From Demequina pelophila (GTDB lineage Bacteria; Actinomycetota; Actinomycetes; Actinomycetales; Demequinaceae): a stretch of DNA of 64,000 nt. Of the stretch, positions 18,689-32,630 are shown in pieces. The position numbers and the translations under genes were made by a program. Below the pieces are notes generated by a model. The model searched no databases, was not told the origin of the DNA, and was given only the letters and a program-made list of their open reading frames with translations. Numbering within the stretch: the stretch's first letter is position 1; each line of letters opens with the position of its first letter. The stretch covers positions 359,709 through 423,708 of the forward strand of contig NZ_BBLY01000001.1 of the NCBI RefSeq assembly GCF_000971175.1, read 5' to 3'.

Positions 18689-19738
18689 GTGGAATCCACC
18701 CTCGTCTGGGCGATCACGGTCGCCGGCATCATCGGCCTGTTCGTCTTCGACTTCGTGGTGGTCGTCGCCAAGCCGCACGTGCCGAGCTTCAAGGAGTCGG
18801 CCCTGTGGTCGGTGTTCTACATCGCGCTCGCGCTGGTGTTCGGCGTCTCCATGTACTGGTGGAACCTCCCGCACAAGGGCACCGAGTTCCTCGCGGGCTT
18901 CATCACGGAGAAGTCGCTCTCGGTCGACAACCTCTTCGTCTTCCTGGTGATCCTGGGCCGCTTCGCGGTCCCGCCCCGGTTCAGGCAGCGCGTCCTGCTC
19001 ATCGGCATCGCGATCGCGCTGGTGCTGCGCGGCATCTTCATCGCCGTGGGCGCCGCGGCCCTCGCGACCTTCAGCTGGGTGTTCTACATCTTCGGAGCGT
19101 TCCTGCTCTACACCGCGGTGATGGTGGCGCGCGAGGGCGGCGCGGAGGAGGGCGAGGCCGAATACAAGGAGAACGCCCTGGTCCGGTGGGCACGGCGGCT
19201 CATGCCCGTCACGGACGGCTACCGCGAGGGCCACTTCACGGTGCGCGAGGCCGGCCGCCGCATGGCGACGCCCATGCTGCTGGTCGTCCTCGCGATCGGC
19301 GGCACGGACGTGCTGTTCGCGCTCGACTCGATCCCCGCGATCTTCGGCCTCACGCAGGACCCGTACATCGTCTTCACCGCGAACGCCTTCGCGCTGCTGG
19401 GCCTGCGCCAGCTGTTCTTCCTGGTCGACGGGCTCCTGTCGCGCCTCATCTACCTCTCGTACGGGCTCGCGGTGGTGCTCGGGTTCATCGGCGTCAAGCT
19501 GGTGCTCGAGGCGCTCGCGCAGAACTCCCTGCCCTTCATCAACGGCGGCGAGCCCGTGCACGTGCCGCACATCGAGACCTGGGTGTCGCTCGTCGTCATC
19601 GCGGTGGTGATCGGCGTCGCGGCGCTCGCCTCGGTCATCGCGTCGAATCGCACCGGGCGCACGCTCCACGGGCCCGAAGAGTCAGGGGACGATGCGGGGG
19701 TCGCGGAAGGGTCCGAGCGCACCGAGCGCGAGGGCTGA
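18689..19738 (+). CDS. TerC/Alx family integral membrane protein
   Basis: Polytopic membrane protein of 349 residues with eight or nine hydrophobic segments. Family marks are EKSLSVDNLFVFLVILGRFAVP in the third segment and GGTDVLFALDSIPAIFGLTQDPYIVFTANAFALLGLRQLFFL later, both with the conserved acidic residues inside the membrane. Members of this family export manganese or act in tellurite and pH stress; the exact role here is not visible. The hydrophilic C-terminal tail (RTLHGPEESGDDAG) contains a GACGATGC word encoding Asp-Asp-Ala. It converges on a small YCII gene. Confidence 0.88.
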   Translation: MESTLVWAITVAGIIGLFVFDFVVVVAKPHVPSFKESALWSVFYIALALVFGVSMYWWNLPHKGTEFLAGFITEKSLSVDNLFVFLVILGRFAVPPRFRQRVLLIGIAIALVLRGIFIAVGAAALATFSWVFYIFGAFLLYTAVMVAREGGAEEGEAEYKENALVRWARRLMPVTDGYREGHFTVREAGRRMATPMLLVVLAIGGTDVLFALDSIPAIFGLTQDPYIVFTANAFALLGLRQLFFLVDGLLSRLIYLSYGLAVVLGFIGVKLVLEALAQNSLPFINGGEPVHVPHIETWVSLVVIAVVIGVAALASVIASNRTGRTLHGPEESGDDAGVAEGSERTEREG

Positions 19739-19747
19739 GCGGGCGCC

Positions 19748-20047
19748 TCAGGCGGGGAAGTCCCGTCCCGGCCACGCGCCGAAGGCGGGCCACTCGCGGA
19801 TGACGCGCTCGGGCACCAGGCCCGCCTCGACGTACGGGTCGGTGGCGACGATCTGCTCCGCCTCGTCGAGCGAGTCCACGTCGAGCACGATGAGCGCGCC
19901 CGGGGCGAGGTCGTCCCCGTAGCGCCCGATGACCGGGCAGCGGCCCGACTCGGCCAGCGCCCGGAAGTGGGCGAGGTGCTCGGGGCGGCGCGCGGCGCGC
20001 TCCTCGGCGCGCTCGTCGTACGTGTAGTGGACGGCGTAGAGGCTCAT
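19748..20047 (-). CDS. YCII-related domain protein
   Basis: Small protein of 99 residues with the ferredoxin-like YciI/YCII fold: YAVHYTYDER at the start, RPEHLAHFRALAESGR, and GALIVLDVDSLDEAEQIVATDPYVEAGLV, in which the His and Asp of the putative active site are kept. The role of stand-alone YCII proteins is unknown. I chose the ATG at 20047; a CAGGAT box six bases upstream could make it leaderless. Confidence 0.8.
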   Translation of the reverse strand: MSLYAVHYTYDERAEERAARRPEHLAHFRALAESGRCPVIGRYGDDLAPGALIVLDVDSLDEAEQIVATDPYVEAGLVPERVIREWPAFGAWPGRDFPA

Positions 20048-20176
20048 GCGCCCATCCTGGCCCTCGCGAGAGCCGTGCGCCACCGGCCGTCCGGACGGCG
20101 CATCGGCCCGTGACCCCGGCCTCGTCCGGGAATACCCGGTGCGCCGTCAGCGAAACGGGGTGATGCCGCCCGCGTT

Positions 20177-20192
20177 TCGAACAGACGTTCGA
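20177..20192. promoter_or_regulatory. SOS (LexA) box upstream of uvrA
   Basis: TCGAAC-AGAC-GTTCGA is a perfect match to the actinobacterial LexA-binding palindrome TCGAAC(N4)GTTCGA. It ends 12 bases before the uvrA -10 box, so LexA bound here would block the promoter; uvrA should be induced by DNA damage. Confidence 0.88.
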
Positions 20193-20204
20193 TGCGCCGG
20201 GTCG

Positions 20205-20216
20205 TAGCATGGCCGG
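20205..20216 (+). promoter_or_regulatory. Leaderless-type promoter of uvrA
   Basis: TAGCAT (20205-20210), six bases, GTG at 20217. The SOS box lies directly upstream. Confidence 0.62.
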
Positions 20217-23057
<2,841 letters not shown>

Positions 23058-23061
23058 TCCC

Positions 23062-23074
23062 TAGGCTGGCGTCC
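23062..23074 (+). promoter_or_regulatory. Leaderless-type promoter of uvrC
   Basis: TAGGCT (23062-23067), seven bases, GTG at 23075; it begins five bases after the uvrA stop, giving uvrC its own start besides read-through. Confidence 0.6.
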
Positions 23075-24958
23075 GTGACGGATCCCTCGACGTACCGCCC
23101 GGCCCCGGGCGCCGTCCCCACGAAGCCCGGCGTCTACCGGTTCCGCGACCCCCACGGCCGCGTGGTCTACGTGGGCAAGGCCCGCAACCTGCGCGCCCGC
23201 CTCGCCAACTACTTCCAGGACCCCGCCCGCCTCCACCCGCGCACGCGCGCGATGGTGACCACCGCATCGTCCGTCGAATGGACGGTGGTGCGCACCGAGG
23301 TCGAGGCGCTCATCCTCGAGCACACCTGGATCAAGCAGTACGACCCGCGCTTCAACGTGGTGTTCCGCGACGACAAGTCATATCCCTACCTTGCCGTCAC
23401 CATGAACGAGCGCTTCCCCCGCATCCAGGTCATGCGCGGCGAGCGCAAGAAGGGCGTCCGCTACTTCGGGCCGTACGCGAAGGCCTGGGCCATCCGGGAG
23501 ACGGTCGACACGCTGCTCACCGCGCTTCCCGTGCGCACGTGTGCGCCCGGGGTGTTCCGCAAGGCCGAGCGCCAGGGGCGGCCGTGCCTGCTCGGGTACA
23601 TCGACAAGTGCGCGGCGCCGTGCGTGGGGCGCATCTCCGAGGAGGACCACCGCGCGCTCGCCACCAAGGTGTGCGAGGTGCTGGGCGGCGAGGCGAAGCC
23701 CCTGGTGAGGGACCTGACGCGGACGATGCAGGAGGCGGCCGAGCGCGAGGACTTCGAGGCGGCGGCGCGGGCCAGGGATCGCCTGACGGCGCTGCGCAGC
23801 GTGCTCGAGCGCAACGCGATCGTGCTCGATCCCGGCGTCGACGCGGACATCTTCTCGCTCGAGGACGACGAGCTCGAGGCGGCGGCCCACGTCTTCTTCG
23901 TGCGCGACGGGCGCATCACCGGCGAGCGCGGCTGGGTGGTGGACAAGCCCGAGCCGCTCGACCCGGCCGCCATGGTGGGCCAGCTGGTCCAGGAGGCGTA
24001 CGGCAAGGCCGACGCGGAGGACGTGCCGGCGGAGGTGCTGGTCCCGGACCTCCCGGACGAGGCCGCCGCGCTCATGGAGTGGCTGTCCGGCGTGCGCGGT
24101 TCGCGGGTGACGATGCGCGTGCCCCAGCGGGGCAAGAAGGCCGAGCTGGCCTCGACCGGCCTGGGCAACGCGCGCCAGGTGCTCGAGCAGCACCGGCTCA
24201 AGCGGGCGTCCGACCTCACGACCCGCTCGGCCGCGCTGCAGGACCTGCAGGAGCAGCTGGGCCTGGACGAGGCGCCGCTGCGCATCGAGTGCTACGACAT
24301 CTCCCACACGCAGGGCACCCATCAGGTGGGCTCGATGGTGGTCTTCGAGGACGCGCTGCCGCGCAAGGCAGAGTACCGCCAGTTCTCGATCGCCGATGCG
24401 GTCGACGACACGGAGGCCATGGGCGAGGTGTTGCGCCGGCGCTTCACCCGCTACCTCGAGGAGTCGCAGCTCCCTCCCGAGGAGCGCGAGTCGGCGCGGT
24501 TCGCCTACCCGCCCCAGCTGGTCGTGGTCGACGGGGGACTGCCGCAGGTGAACGCCGCGCGGCGCGAGCTCGACGCGGTGGGGGTGCCCCAGATCGCGGT
24601 CGTGGGCCTCGCGAAGCGGCTCGAGGAGGTGTGGGTGCCGGGGGACGAGTTCCCGGTGATCCTGCCGCGCGGGTCCGAGTCGCTGTACCTGCTGCAACGC
24701 GTGCGCGACGAGGCCCACCGCTTCGCCATCCGCCACCACCGCGCCAAGCGGGGCAAGACCGTCACCGTGTCCGCGCTCGACGAGGTGCCGGGCGTGGGGC
24801 CGGCGCGGGCCAAGGCGCTGCTCACGCATTTCGGATCCCTCACGAGGCTCAAGGAGGCGACCGTCGAGCAGATCGCGATGGTCCCGGGCGTGGGCGAGGG
24901 CACGGCCAGGACCATCGTGGCGGCGCTGCGCGGCGAGGATGGCATGCTGGAACCATGA
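23075..24958 (+). CDS. uvrC: UvrABC system protein C
   Basis: Endonuclease that makes both incisions in excision repair, 627 residues. Domains: GIY-YIG nuclease ([29 protein letters not shown], about 14-95), Cys-containing segment [21 protein letters not shown] domain ([19 protein letters not shown] type, about 215-250), RNase H-like endonuclease domain ([24 protein letters not shown] with catalytic Asp) and C-terminal helix-hairpin-helix pair. GTG start chosen from the -10 box. The stop overlaps the rapZ start (ATGA). Confidence 0.96.
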   Translation: MTDPSTYRPAPGAVPTKPGVYRFRDPHGRVVYVGKARNLRARLANYFQDPARLHPRTRAMVTTASSVEWTVVRTEVEALILEHTWIKQYDPRFNVVFRDDKSYPYLAVTMNERFPRIQVMRGERKKGVRYFGPYAKAWAIRETVDTLLTALPVRTCAPGVFRKAERQGRPCLLGYIDKCAAPCVGRISEEDHRALATKVCEVLGGEAKPLVRDLTRTMQEAAEREDFEAAARARDRLTALRSVLERNAIVLDPGVDADIFSLEDDELEAAAHVFFVRDGRITGERGWVVDKPEPLDPAAMVGQLVQEAYGKADAEDVPAEVLVPDLPDEAAALMEWLSGVRGSRVTMRVPQRGKKAELASTGLGNARQVLEQHRLKRASDLTTRSAALQDLQEQLGLDEAPLRIECYDISHTQGTHQVGSMVVFEDALPRKAEYRQFSIADAVDDTEAMGEVLRRRFTRYLEESQLPPEERESARFAYPPQLVVVDGGLPQVNAARRELDAVGVPQIAVVGLAKRLEEVWVPGDEFPVILPRGSESLYLLQRVRDEAHRFAIRHHRAKRGKTVTVSALDEVPGVGPARAKALLTHFGSLTRLKEATVEQIAMVPGVGEGTARTIVAALRGEDGMLEP

Positions 24959-25875
24959 CGGACGAGGTGCCCGCGATCACGTATCCCTCCGGCATTCCCA
25001 AGCCGGTCTTCGATGTCGCGGAGGTGGCCGCGGAGGTCATGGTCCTCACCGGCATGTCCGGCGCGGGCCGCACCCGCGCCGCCGCGGTGCTCGCGGATCT
25101 GGGCTGGTACGTGGTGGACAACCTGCCGCCGCAACTGCTCGGCGGGCTCGTGTCGATGGTCGGGAAGAGCGGTCACGACCGGCTCGCCGCCGTGGTCGAC
25201 GTGCGGGGCCGCGACTTCTTCCAGGACGTCGAGGCGGTGCTCGACGAGCTCGAGGGCCGGGGCGTGCCGGTGCGCCTGGTGTTCCTGGACGCGTCCGACG
25301 AGTCCCTGGTCCACCGCTTCGAGGAGGCGCGCCGACCCCACCCGCTGCAGGGCCACGGCACCATCCTTGAGGGCATCGCGCGCGAGCGCGAGGCGCTCAC
25401 CGCCGTGCGCGACCGCGCGCAGACCGTCATCGACACCAGCAGCCTCAACGTCCATCAGCTGCGCGACGTCATCACGAGCGAGGTGGGGGAGGAGGACACG
25501 CCCCTGCGCGTGACCGTGCAGTCCTTCGGCTTCAAGAACGGCGTGCCTAGCGACGCCGACTTCGTCGCCGACGTGCGGTTCCTCCACAACCCCCACTGGG
25601 TGCCCGAGCTGCGCCCGCTGACGGGGGTGGACGATGCGGTGCGCGACTACGTGCTGAGCAGCGACGGGGCGAGGGAGTTCCTCGACGGCTACGCGGACGT
25701 CATCTCCGGGGTGCTCGAGCGGTATCGCGCGCATGACAAGCCCGGCGTGACCATCGCCATCGGCTGCACGGGCGGCAAGCACCGCTCGGTGGCGATGGCG
25801 GGCGAGCTGGCGCGCGTGCTGGAGGATCGCGGCTACCCCGTCCGCGTCACCCACCGCGACCGGCCGGTGTCGTGA
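24955..25875 (+). CDS. rapZ: RNase adapter protein RapZ (P-loop nucleotide-binding protein)
   Basis: The 306-residue protein has the Walker A-like [11 protein letters not shown] near residue 32 (Arg in place of the P-loop Lys, frequent in actinobacterial members), [34 protein letters not shown], and the C-terminal domain with [25 protein letters not shown] and [18 protein letters not shown]. In E. coli RapZ guides small-RNA decay for glucosamine-6-phosphate synthase; in actinobacteria its role is not settled. Overlapping starts and stops join uvrC, rapZ and yvcK, and whiA follows, the conserved rapZ-yvcK-whiA trio. Confidence 0.93.
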   Translation: MTDEVPAITYPSGIPKPVFDVAEVAAEVMVLTGMSGAGRTRAAAVLADLGWYVVDNLPPQLLGGLVSMVGKSGHDRLAAVVDVRGRDFFQDVEAVLDELEGRGVPVRLVFLDASDESLVHRFEEARRPHPLQGHGTILEGIAREREALTAVRDRAQTVIDTSSLNVHQLRDVITSEVGEEDTPLRVTVQSFGFKNGVPSDADFVADVRFLHNPHWVPELRPLTGVDDAVRDYVLSSDGAREFLDGYADVISGVLERYRAHDKPGVTIAIGCTGGKHRSVAMAGELARVLEDRGYPVRVTHRDRPVS

Positions 25876-26819
25876 CCGGTCCGCACGTCGTCGCGCTCGG
25901 CGGGGGCCACGGCCTCTACGCGAGCCTCACCGCGCTGCGCGGGGCCTGCGAGGTCATCACCGCGATCGTCACCGTCGCGGACGACGGCGGCTCGTCGGGC
26001 CGCATCCGCGCGGAGATGCCCGTCCCGCCGCCGGGGGACCTGCGCATGGCGCTGTCCGCCCTGTGCGAGGACACCGAGTGGGGCCGCACCTGGCGCGACG
26101 TGCTGCAGTGGCGCTTCCACACCACGGGATCGCTCGACGGGCACACGGTGGGCAACGTGCTCATCGCGGGCCTGTGGGACCGCACCGGGGGCATCGTCGA
26201 GGGGCTCGACTGGGTCGCGCGGCTGCTGCGCTGCGAGGGGCGCGTGCTGCCCGTCTCCACGGAGCCGATCGTGGTGAGCGCCGACGTGGAGACCGCGCAC
26301 GGCCTCGACCGCGTCGTCGGGCAGGTGGCCGTCGCGACCGCGGAGGGCCGCGTGCGCGGCCTCGCGCTCACGCCGTCGGACCCCGCGGTGCCCGCCGCGA
26401 CCCTCGAGGCGCTCGCCGATGCGGACGCCGTGATCCTGGGGCCGGGCTCCTGGTACACCTCCGTGCTCACCCACTTCCTGGTGCCCCGCGTCGCCGCGGC
26501 CCTGGTCGAGGCGGGGCCGCGCACCGTGCTCACGCTCAACATCGCGCACGAGGACGAGGAGACCGCCGGCACCGACCGCGTGGACGACGTGCGCGCGCTG
26601 CGCCAGGTCGCGCCCGACTTCGTGCCCGCCGCAGTGCTCGTCGACGAGCGTCACGACGAGCCCGATCTCCGGCGCGAGGTCGAGCAGTGGGGGGCGAGGC
26701 TGGTGGTCGCGCCCCTGCGGGCGGCCGATGCGGTGGACCGTCACGACGTCGCCCGGCTTCGCGAGCACTACCAGGCACTCGTCTCCTGGGTGCGCTCCGG
26801 AGGCGCGATCGCCCGCTGA
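25872..26819 (+). CDS. yvcK: YvcK/CofD-like protein (gluconeogenesis factor)
   Basis: Putative UDP-sugar-binding regulator of cell-wall precursor supply, 315 residues. The glycine-rich start [52 protein letters not shown] and [16 protein letters not shown] are family motifs shared with the CofD fold. The GTG overlaps the rapZ stop by four bases. Conserved next to whiA in Gram-positive bacteria. Confidence 0.93.
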   Translation: MTGPHVVALGGGHGLYASLTALRGACEVITAIVTVADDGGSSGRIRAEMPVPPPGDLRMALSALCEDTEWGRTWRDVLQWRFHTTGSLDGHTVGNVLIAGLWDRTGGIVEGLDWVARLLRCEGRVLPVSTEPIVVSADVETAHGLDRVVGQVAVATAEGRVRGLALTPSDPAVPAATLEALADADAVILGPGSWYTSVLTHFLVPRVAAALVEAGPRTVLTLNIAHEDEETAGTDRVDDVRALRQVAPDFVPAAVLVDERHDEPDLRREVEQWGARLVVAPLRAADAVDRHDVARLREHYQALVSWVRSGGAIAR

Positions 26820-26839
26820 GCAGTGGCACTATTGACGCC

Positions 26840-27823
26840 ATGGCTTTGACGGCACAGGTGAAGGACGAGCTCGCACGGGTCGCCGTCGAGCGCATCTCGG
26901 CGCGCAAGTCCGAGGTGGCGGCGACGCTGCGGTTCGCGGGCGGCCTGCACATCGTCTCGGGGCGCATCGTCATCGAGGCGGAGCTCGACACGGCCGCGGC
27001 GGCCCGCCGCCTGCGCCACTTCATCGGCGAGACCTACGGGCTCCACTCGGAGATCATCGTGGTCTCCGGCGGAGCGCTCAAGAAGGGCAACCGCTACGTG
27101 GTGCGCGTGGTCAAGGAGGGCGAGGCGCTCGCCCGCCAGACCGGCCTGCTCGATCACCGGGGCCGTCCGGTGCGCGGTCTCCCTCCGCACGTGGTGGGCG
27201 GCGGCATCGACGACACGGTGGCCGCGTGGCGCGGCGCGTTCCTTGCGCACGGCTCACTCACCGAGCCCGGCCGCTCCGCCGCTCTCGAGGTCACCTCGCC
27301 CGGCCCCGAGGCCGCGCTGGCCCTCGTGGGCGCCGCGCGACGCCTGGGGATCACCGCGAAGTCCCGCGAGGTGCGCGGCGTCGACCGCGTGGTGATCCGC
27401 GACGGCGACTCCATCGCGTCCCTGCTGGCCCGCCTGGGCGCGCACGACTCGGTGCTCGCCTGGGAGGAGAAGCGGACCCGCCGCGAGGTCCGCGGCACCG
27501 CCAACCGGCTCGCGAACTTCGACGACGCCAACCTGCGCCGCAGCGCCCGCGCCGCCGTCGCGGCCGGGGCGCGCGTGCAGCGCGCGTTCGAGATCCTGGG
27601 CGACGAGGTCCCCGACCACCTGCGTCAGGCCGGCGAGCTGCGCCTCGCGAACAAGGAGGCCTCGCTCGAGGAGCTGGGCAAGCTCGCGGACCCGCCGCTC
27701 ACCAAGGACGCCGTCGCGGGCCGCATCCGCCGGCTTCTCGCGACCGCGGACAAGCGCGCCGAGGAGCTGGGCATCCCCGACACGGAGAAGGGCATCGCGC
27801 CCGAGCTGCTCGAGCTCGACTGA
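26840..27823 (+). CDS. whiA: Sporulation/cell-division transcription regulator WhiA
   Basis: DNA-binding protein with a degenerate LAGLIDADG homing-endonuclease-like domain (about residues 1-210) and a C-terminal helix-turn-helix region ([29 protein letters not shown], about 265-300). Length 327. The N-terminus [14 protein letters not shown] and the [17 protein letters not shown] segment are typical. In Streptomyces WhiA works with WhiB to switch on division genes; it is also found in non-sporulating actinobacteria. CACTAT seven bases before the ATG may be a leaderless -10 box. Confidence 0.94.
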   Translation: MALTAQVKDELARVAVERISARKSEVAATLRFAGGLHIVSGRIVIEAELDTAAAARRLRHFIGETYGLHSEIIVVSGGALKKGNRYVVRVVKEGEALARQTGLLDHRGRPVRGLPPHVVGGGIDDTVAAWRGAFLAHGSLTEPGRSAALEVTSPGPEAALALVGAARRLGITAKSREVRGVDRVVIRDGDSIASLLARLGAHDSVLAWEEKRTRREVRGTANRLANFDDANLRRSARAAVAAGARVQRAFEILGDEVPDHLRQAGELRLANKEASLEELGKLADPPLTKDAVAGRIRRLLATADKRAEELGIPDTEKGIAPELLELD

Positions 27824-27828
27824 TCTTT

Positions 27829-27956
27829 CGGCCCGGCCCCGCCCGGCCGTATCCTCGGCCCGGCCCGGCCGCATGCTCGGCCCGGCCCGGCCGCATGCTC
27901 GGCCCGGCCCCGCCCGGCCGCATCTTCGGCCCGGCCGCGCCGCGCCGCGTTCCGCC
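27829..27956. repeat. GC-rich tandem repeat after whiA
   Basis: Five imperfect units follow the whiA stop by five bases: 27 bases (27829-27855), two identical 22-base units (27856-27877, 27878-27899), a 27-base unit (27900-27926) and a decayed one to about 27956. Each begins CGGCCCGGCC and most end GCCG(C/T)AT(G/C)CT-like. The 27- and 22-base forms differ by an inserted CCCGC block. The rest of the 421-base gap to gap holds a GACGATGC word, a -10 box and the gap leader; no gene is seen. Confidence 0.8.
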
Positions 27957-27995
27957 CTCAACCCGGCCACCGCATCGTCCCTCGACCGGTCCTGA

Positions 27996-29249
<1,254 letters not shown>

Positions 29250-29271
29250 GCACTCTCGATGTGATCACCTC

Positions 29272-29305
29272 GACGGCCGTGCACGCGCTTGCGTGCGCGG
29301 CCGTC
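29272..29305 (+). terminator. Hairpin between gap and pgk
   Basis: A 15-bp stem with one wobble (29272-29286 with 29291-29305) and GCTT loop. It may end or attenuate gap transcripts so that gap is made in excess over pgk. Confidence 0.6.
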
Positions 29306-29356
29306 GTCGCGTGATCCCACCGACCCCCTCCCACCTCTCTCACGACAGGAACATCA

Positions 29357-30547
29357 ATGAAGACCATCGACTCGCTCGGTGACCTCACCGGCAAGAAGGT
29401 GCTGGTCCGCTCGGACCTCAACGTCCCGCTCGACGGCACCACCATCACCGACGACGGCCGCGTCCGCGCCTCGGTCCCCACCATCACCAAGCTGCTCGAC
29501 GCCGGCGCCGCCGTGATCGTCACCGCGCACCTGGGCCGCCCCAAGGGCACCCCGGACGCGAAGTTCTCGCTCGCGCCCGCCGCGGCCCGCCTGTCGGAGC
29601 TGCTCGGCAAGCCCGTCACCCTCGCCGAGGACCTCGTGGGCGACTCGGCCAAGGCCGTCGTCGCCGCGCTCGAGCCCGGCCAGGTCGCGATGCTCGAGAA
29701 CGTGCGCTTCGACGCGCGCGAGACCTCCAAGGTCGACGAGGAGCGCCAGGCGCTCGCCGCCGAGCTCGCCGCCCTCGCGGACGTGTTCGTCTCGGACGGC
29801 TTCGGCGTGGTCCACCGCAAGCAGGCGTCGGTCTACGACGTCGCGCAGGTGCTGCCCGCCGCGGCCGGCACGCTGGTCGAGAAGGAGGTCGTGTCGCTGG
29901 GCAAGGCCGTGACCGACCCGGCCCGCCCCTACGCGGTCGTCCTGGGCGGCTCGAAGGTCTCGGACAAGCTCGGCGTCATCGCCAACCTCCTGACCAAGGC
30001 GGACCGCCTGCTCATCGGCGGCGGCATGGTCTTCACCTTCCTCGCGGCCAAGGGCTACGAGGTGGGCACCTCGCTGCTCGAGCAGGACCAGATCGACACG
30101 GTCAAGGGCTACCTCGCGACCGCCGAGGAGAACGGCGTCGAGATCGTCCTCCCGACGGACATCGTGGCCGCCGACAAGTTCGCCGCCGACGCCGACGCGC
30201 TCGTCGTCGCCGCGGACGCGATCCCCGCGGACCGCATGGGCCTCGACATCGGCCCCGACTCGGCCGCGCTCTTCGCGTCCAAGCTCGCCGACGCGCAGAC
30301 CATCGTCTGGAACGGCCCCATGGGCGTGTTCGAGATGGAGGCGTTCGCGAACGGCACCAAGGCCGTGGCCCAGGCCATGGTCGACTCCGAGGGCTTCTCG
30401 GTCGTCGGTGGCGGCGACTCGGCCGCGGCCGTGCGCCTGCTCGGCTTCGACGAGGCCGGCTTCGGCCACATCTCCACGGGCGGCGGCGCGTCGCTCGAGC
30501 TTCTCGAGGGCAAGACCCTGCCGGGTCTCGCCGTGCTGGAGGGTTGA
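29357..30547 (+). CDS. pgk: Phosphoglycerate kinase
   Basis: Makes ATP from 1,3-bisphosphoglycerate. 396 residues; [12 protein letters not shown], the HLGRPKG loop, [17 protein letters not shown] and the nucleotide-binding [11 protein letters not shown] region near the C-terminus are all present. AGGAA precedes the ATG. The stop is five bases before the tpiA start. Confidence 0.97.
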   Translation: MKTIDSLGDLTGKKVLVRSDLNVPLDGTTITDDGRVRASVPTITKLLDAGAAVIVTAHLGRPKGTPDAKFSLAPAAARLSELLGKPVTLAEDLVGDSAKAVVAALEPGQVAMLENVRFDARETSKVDEERQALAAELAALADVFVSDGFGVVHRKQASVYDVAQVLPAAAGTLVEKEVVSLGKAVTDPARPYAVVLGGSKVSDKLGVIANLLTKADRLLIGGGMVFTFLAAKGYEVGTSLLEQDQIDTVKGYLATAEENGVEIVLPTDIVAADKFAADADALVVAADAIPADRMGLDIGPDSAALFASKLADAQTIVWNGPMGVFEMEAFANGTKAVAQAMVDSEGFSVVGGGDSAAAVRLLGFDEAGFGHISTGGGASLELLEGKTLPGLAVLEG

Positions 30548-30552
30548 TCAGA

Positions 30553-31344
30553 ATGGCACGCACCCCGCTCATCGCAGGAAACTGGAAGCTGAACCTCGAC
30601 CACCTCGAGGCGACGCACACCGTGCAGAAGCTCGCGTGGCACCTGCGCGACGCCAAGCACGACTACTCCGAGGTCGAGGTCGCGGTGCTCGCGTCCTTCA
30701 CCTCGCTGCGCTCGGTCCAGACCCTGGTCGAGGCCGACAAGCTCGAGCTCAAGTACGGCGCGCAGGACATCTCGCAGCACGCCAAGGGCGCGTACACCGG
30801 TGAGGTCTCCGGCACGCAGCTCGCGAAGCTGGGCGTCTCCTTCGTGGCCGTGGGCCACTCGGAGCGTCGCCAGTACCACGGCGAGACCGACGAGGTCGTC
30901 GCGGCCAAGACCAAGGCGGCGTTCGAGAACGGCATCGTGCCGATCGTCTGCGTCGGCGAGGGCCTCGACATCCGCAAGGAGGGCCGCCAGGTCGAGTACA
31001 CGCTCGCCCAGGTCGACGGCGCGCTCGCCGGCCTCCCGGCCGAGCAGGCCAAGGACGTCGTCATCGCCTACGAGCCCGTCTGGGCCATCGGCACCGGCGA
31101 GGTCGCGACCCCGGCCGACGCGCAGGAGGTCTGCGGCGCGATCCGCGCCCGCCTCGCGGAGCTCTACGACGCCGAGCTCGCGGACGGCGTCCGTGTCCTC
31201 TACGGCGGCTCGGTGAAGTCCAGCTCGATCGCTCAGCTCATGGCCGAGCCCGACGTCGACGGCGGCCTCGTCGGCGGCGCCTCGCTCGACCCGGAAGAGT
31301 TCTCCAAGATCGCGCGTTTCAAGGAGCACCAGGTCGGTCTGTAG
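30553..31344 (+). CDS. tpiA: Triosephosphate isomerase
   Basis: Interconverts the two triose phosphates. 263 residues with [11 protein letters not shown] (catalytic Lys), [15 protein letters not shown] (catalytic His), [11 protein letters not shown] (catalytic Glu) and the phosphate-binding YGGSVKSS. The ATG at 30553 is preferred to an in-frame TTG three codons upstream that overlaps the pgk stop. Terminator hairpin follows. Confidence 0.97.
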   Translation: MARTPLIAGNWKLNLDHLEATHTVQKLAWHLRDAKHDYSEVEVAVLASFTSLRSVQTLVEADKLELKYGAQDISQHAKGAYTGEVSGTQLAKLGVSFVAVGHSERRQYHGETDEVVAAKTKAAFENGIVPIVCVGEGLDIRKEGRQVEYTLAQVDGALAGLPAEQAKDVVIAYEPVWAIGTGEVATPADAQEVCGAIRARLAELYDAELADGVRVLYGGSVKSSSIAQLMAEPDVDGGLVGGASLDPEEFSKIARFKEHQVGL

Positions 31345-31362
31345 CCGATCTCACGCGACATG

Positions 31363-31398
31363 CGCGACCGGTCGGCCTGGTAAGGCCGGCCGGTCGCG
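31363..31398 (+). terminator. Terminator hairpin after tpiA
   Basis: A 16-bp stem with one wobble (31363-31378 with 31383-31398) around a four-base loop, followed by TATTCTTGT. It separates the glycolytic row from secG. Confidence 0.8.
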
Positions 31399-31436
31399 TA
31401 TTCTTGTCTCCGGTCATATTCGTTTTTGGGAGAACC

Positions 31437-31682
31437 GTGGAAATCCTCAACACCATCCTGTGGGTCGTGCTCGTGCTGAGCTCGCTGCTCCTCCTGGGCC
31501 TGGTGCTCATCCACCGCGGCCGCGGCGGAGGCATCACGGACATGTTCGGCGGCGGCATCGCCTCCGGCATCCAGTCGTCCGCCGTGGGCGAGCGCAACCT
31601 CACTCGCATGACCTGGACGGTCGCGATCGTGTGGGGCGCCACCGTGGTGCTGCTGGGCCTCGTGGCCCGCTTCTCCGTCTAA
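31437..31682 (+). CDS. secG: Preprotein translocase subunit SecG
   Basis: Small membrane subunit of the SecYEG channel, 81 residues with two hydrophobic segments (about 4-24 and 57-78) and the glycine-rich RGRGGGITDMFGGG loop that marks the family. The GTG at 31437 follows GGGAG. Its place after tpiA is conserved in many actinobacteria. Confidence 0.93.
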   Translation: MEILNTILWVVLVLSSLLLLGLVLIHRGRGGGITDMFGGGIASGIQSSAVGERNLTRMTWTVAIVWGATVVLLGLVARFSV

Positions 31683-31715
31683 TTACTGCAGTACGGCAAG
31701 ACAAGGAGGTCTTCT

Positions 31716-32084
31716 ATGGCAGGCGGAAACGCCATCCGGGGCGCACGCGTGGGCTCGGGTCCGATGGGTGAGAACGAGCGTGGCGAGACCGCCGCGCGTC
31801 AGGCGGTCTCGTACTACTGCGCGCGGGGACACGTCACCACGCCGTCGTTCGCGACGGGCGGCGACCAGGTCGTGCCGGTCGAGTGGGACTGCCCGCGCTG
31901 CGGCTTCCCCGCGGGCCTGGACCAGGACAACCCGCCGGAGCCGCTGCGCACCGAGCCGTACAAGACGCACCTCGCGTACGTGAAGGAGCGCCGCTCCGAT
32001 GAGGAGGGCGAGTCCCTGCTCGACGAGGCGCTCTCGGACCTGCGCGAGCGCCGCGGCACGCTGTCGGTCGTCGACGCCGAGTAG
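31716..32084 (+). CDS. rbpA: RNA polymerase-binding protein RbpA
   Basis: Actinobacterial transcription factor that binds the sigma subunit and RNA polymerase and stabilises open complexes. The 122-residue protein has the N-terminal tail, the central zinc-ribbon-like core with YYCARGH and WDCPRCGFPAG, a basic linker, and the C-terminal sigma-interaction helix YKTHLAYVKERRSDEEGESLLDEAL. An ideal AAGGAGG ribosome-binding site precedes the ATG. Finding it supports the actinobacterial assignment. Confidence 0.95.
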   Translation: MAGGNAIRGARVGSGPMGENERGETAARQAVSYYCARGHVTTPSFATGGDQVVPVEWDCPRCGFPAGLDQDNPPEPLRTEPYKTHLAYVKERRSDEEGESLLDEALSDLRERRGTLSVVDAE

Positions 32085-32100
32085 CAGCCCGACCAGGCTT

Positions 32101-32140
32101 CACGAGGGGCCGTCTCCCACCGGGGAGGCGGCCCCTCGTG
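32101..32140 (+). terminator. Terminator hairpin after rbpA
   Basis: An 18-bp stem with one wobble (32101-32118 with 32123-32140) and four-base loop, 17 bases after the stop. Confidence 0.85.
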
Positions 32141-32162
32141 GCGTCTCCCCGGACGCACCTCT

Positions 32163-32259
32163 GGACACTCCGCACGGATTCCGGCGCGACACACCGGTGG
32201 TGGGGGCCGATGCGGCGGTCGGCTCCGGCGCGTCGCGCGCCACTCCGTGCGGAGTGTCC
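32163..32259. repeat. 16-bp inverted repeat with 65-base spacer
   Basis: GGACACTCCGCACGGA (32163-32178) returns as its exact complement at 32244-32259. Further bases pair outside (GCACC with GGTGC) and inside, so about 100 bases could fold as one long hairpin. It fills the space between the rbpA terminator and the next gene. Confidence 0.7.
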
Positions 32260-32330
32260 GGGGGTGCGCCGGCGGGGGCTGGAATGATGGGCGGCGGACC
32301 GGGGTTGTCCCGGCGACGGAAGGAGCGTTC

Positions 32331-32612
32331 ATGCTGATCGAGATCGAGTACTGCGTCCCCTGCGGCTACCTGCCGCGCGCCACGGCGGCGCAGACCCGCC
32401 TGCTGGAGGAGTTCGGCAACCACATCGAGGGCGTCACCCTCAAGACCGGGCGCAAGGGCGTGTTCACGTTCCGCGCCGACGGCGAGCAGATCTACGCCAA
32501 GCCCGCCGAGTTCGATATCGAGGCGATCGTGGCCGAGGTGCGCGGGCGTCTGCCCGAGCGCGAGCACATCGACGCCGAGGGCCGCGACCTGCTCATGGGC
32601 AAGCGCCACTGA
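32331..32612 (+). CDS. Rdx (SelT/SelW/SelH-type) thioredoxin-fold protein
   Basis: Small redox-fold protein of 93 residues. It begins MLIEIEYCVPCGYLPRA, with the CxxC motif (Cys8, Cys11) right after the first strand as in the SelW/SelT/SelH family; cysteine replaces the selenocysteine of the animal proteins. The TLKTGRKGVFTFRADGEQIYAK middle and short helical end also fit. The function of bacterial members is unknown; a role in thiol redox control is inferred. AGGAG precedes the ATG. Confidence 0.8.
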   Translation: MLIEIEYCVPCGYLPRATAAQTRLLEEFGNHIEGVTLKTGRKGVFTFRADGEQIYAKPAEFDIEAIVAEVRGRLPEREHIDAEGRDLLMGKRH

Positions 32613-32630
32613 GTCTCTGAGGCGAGTCGC

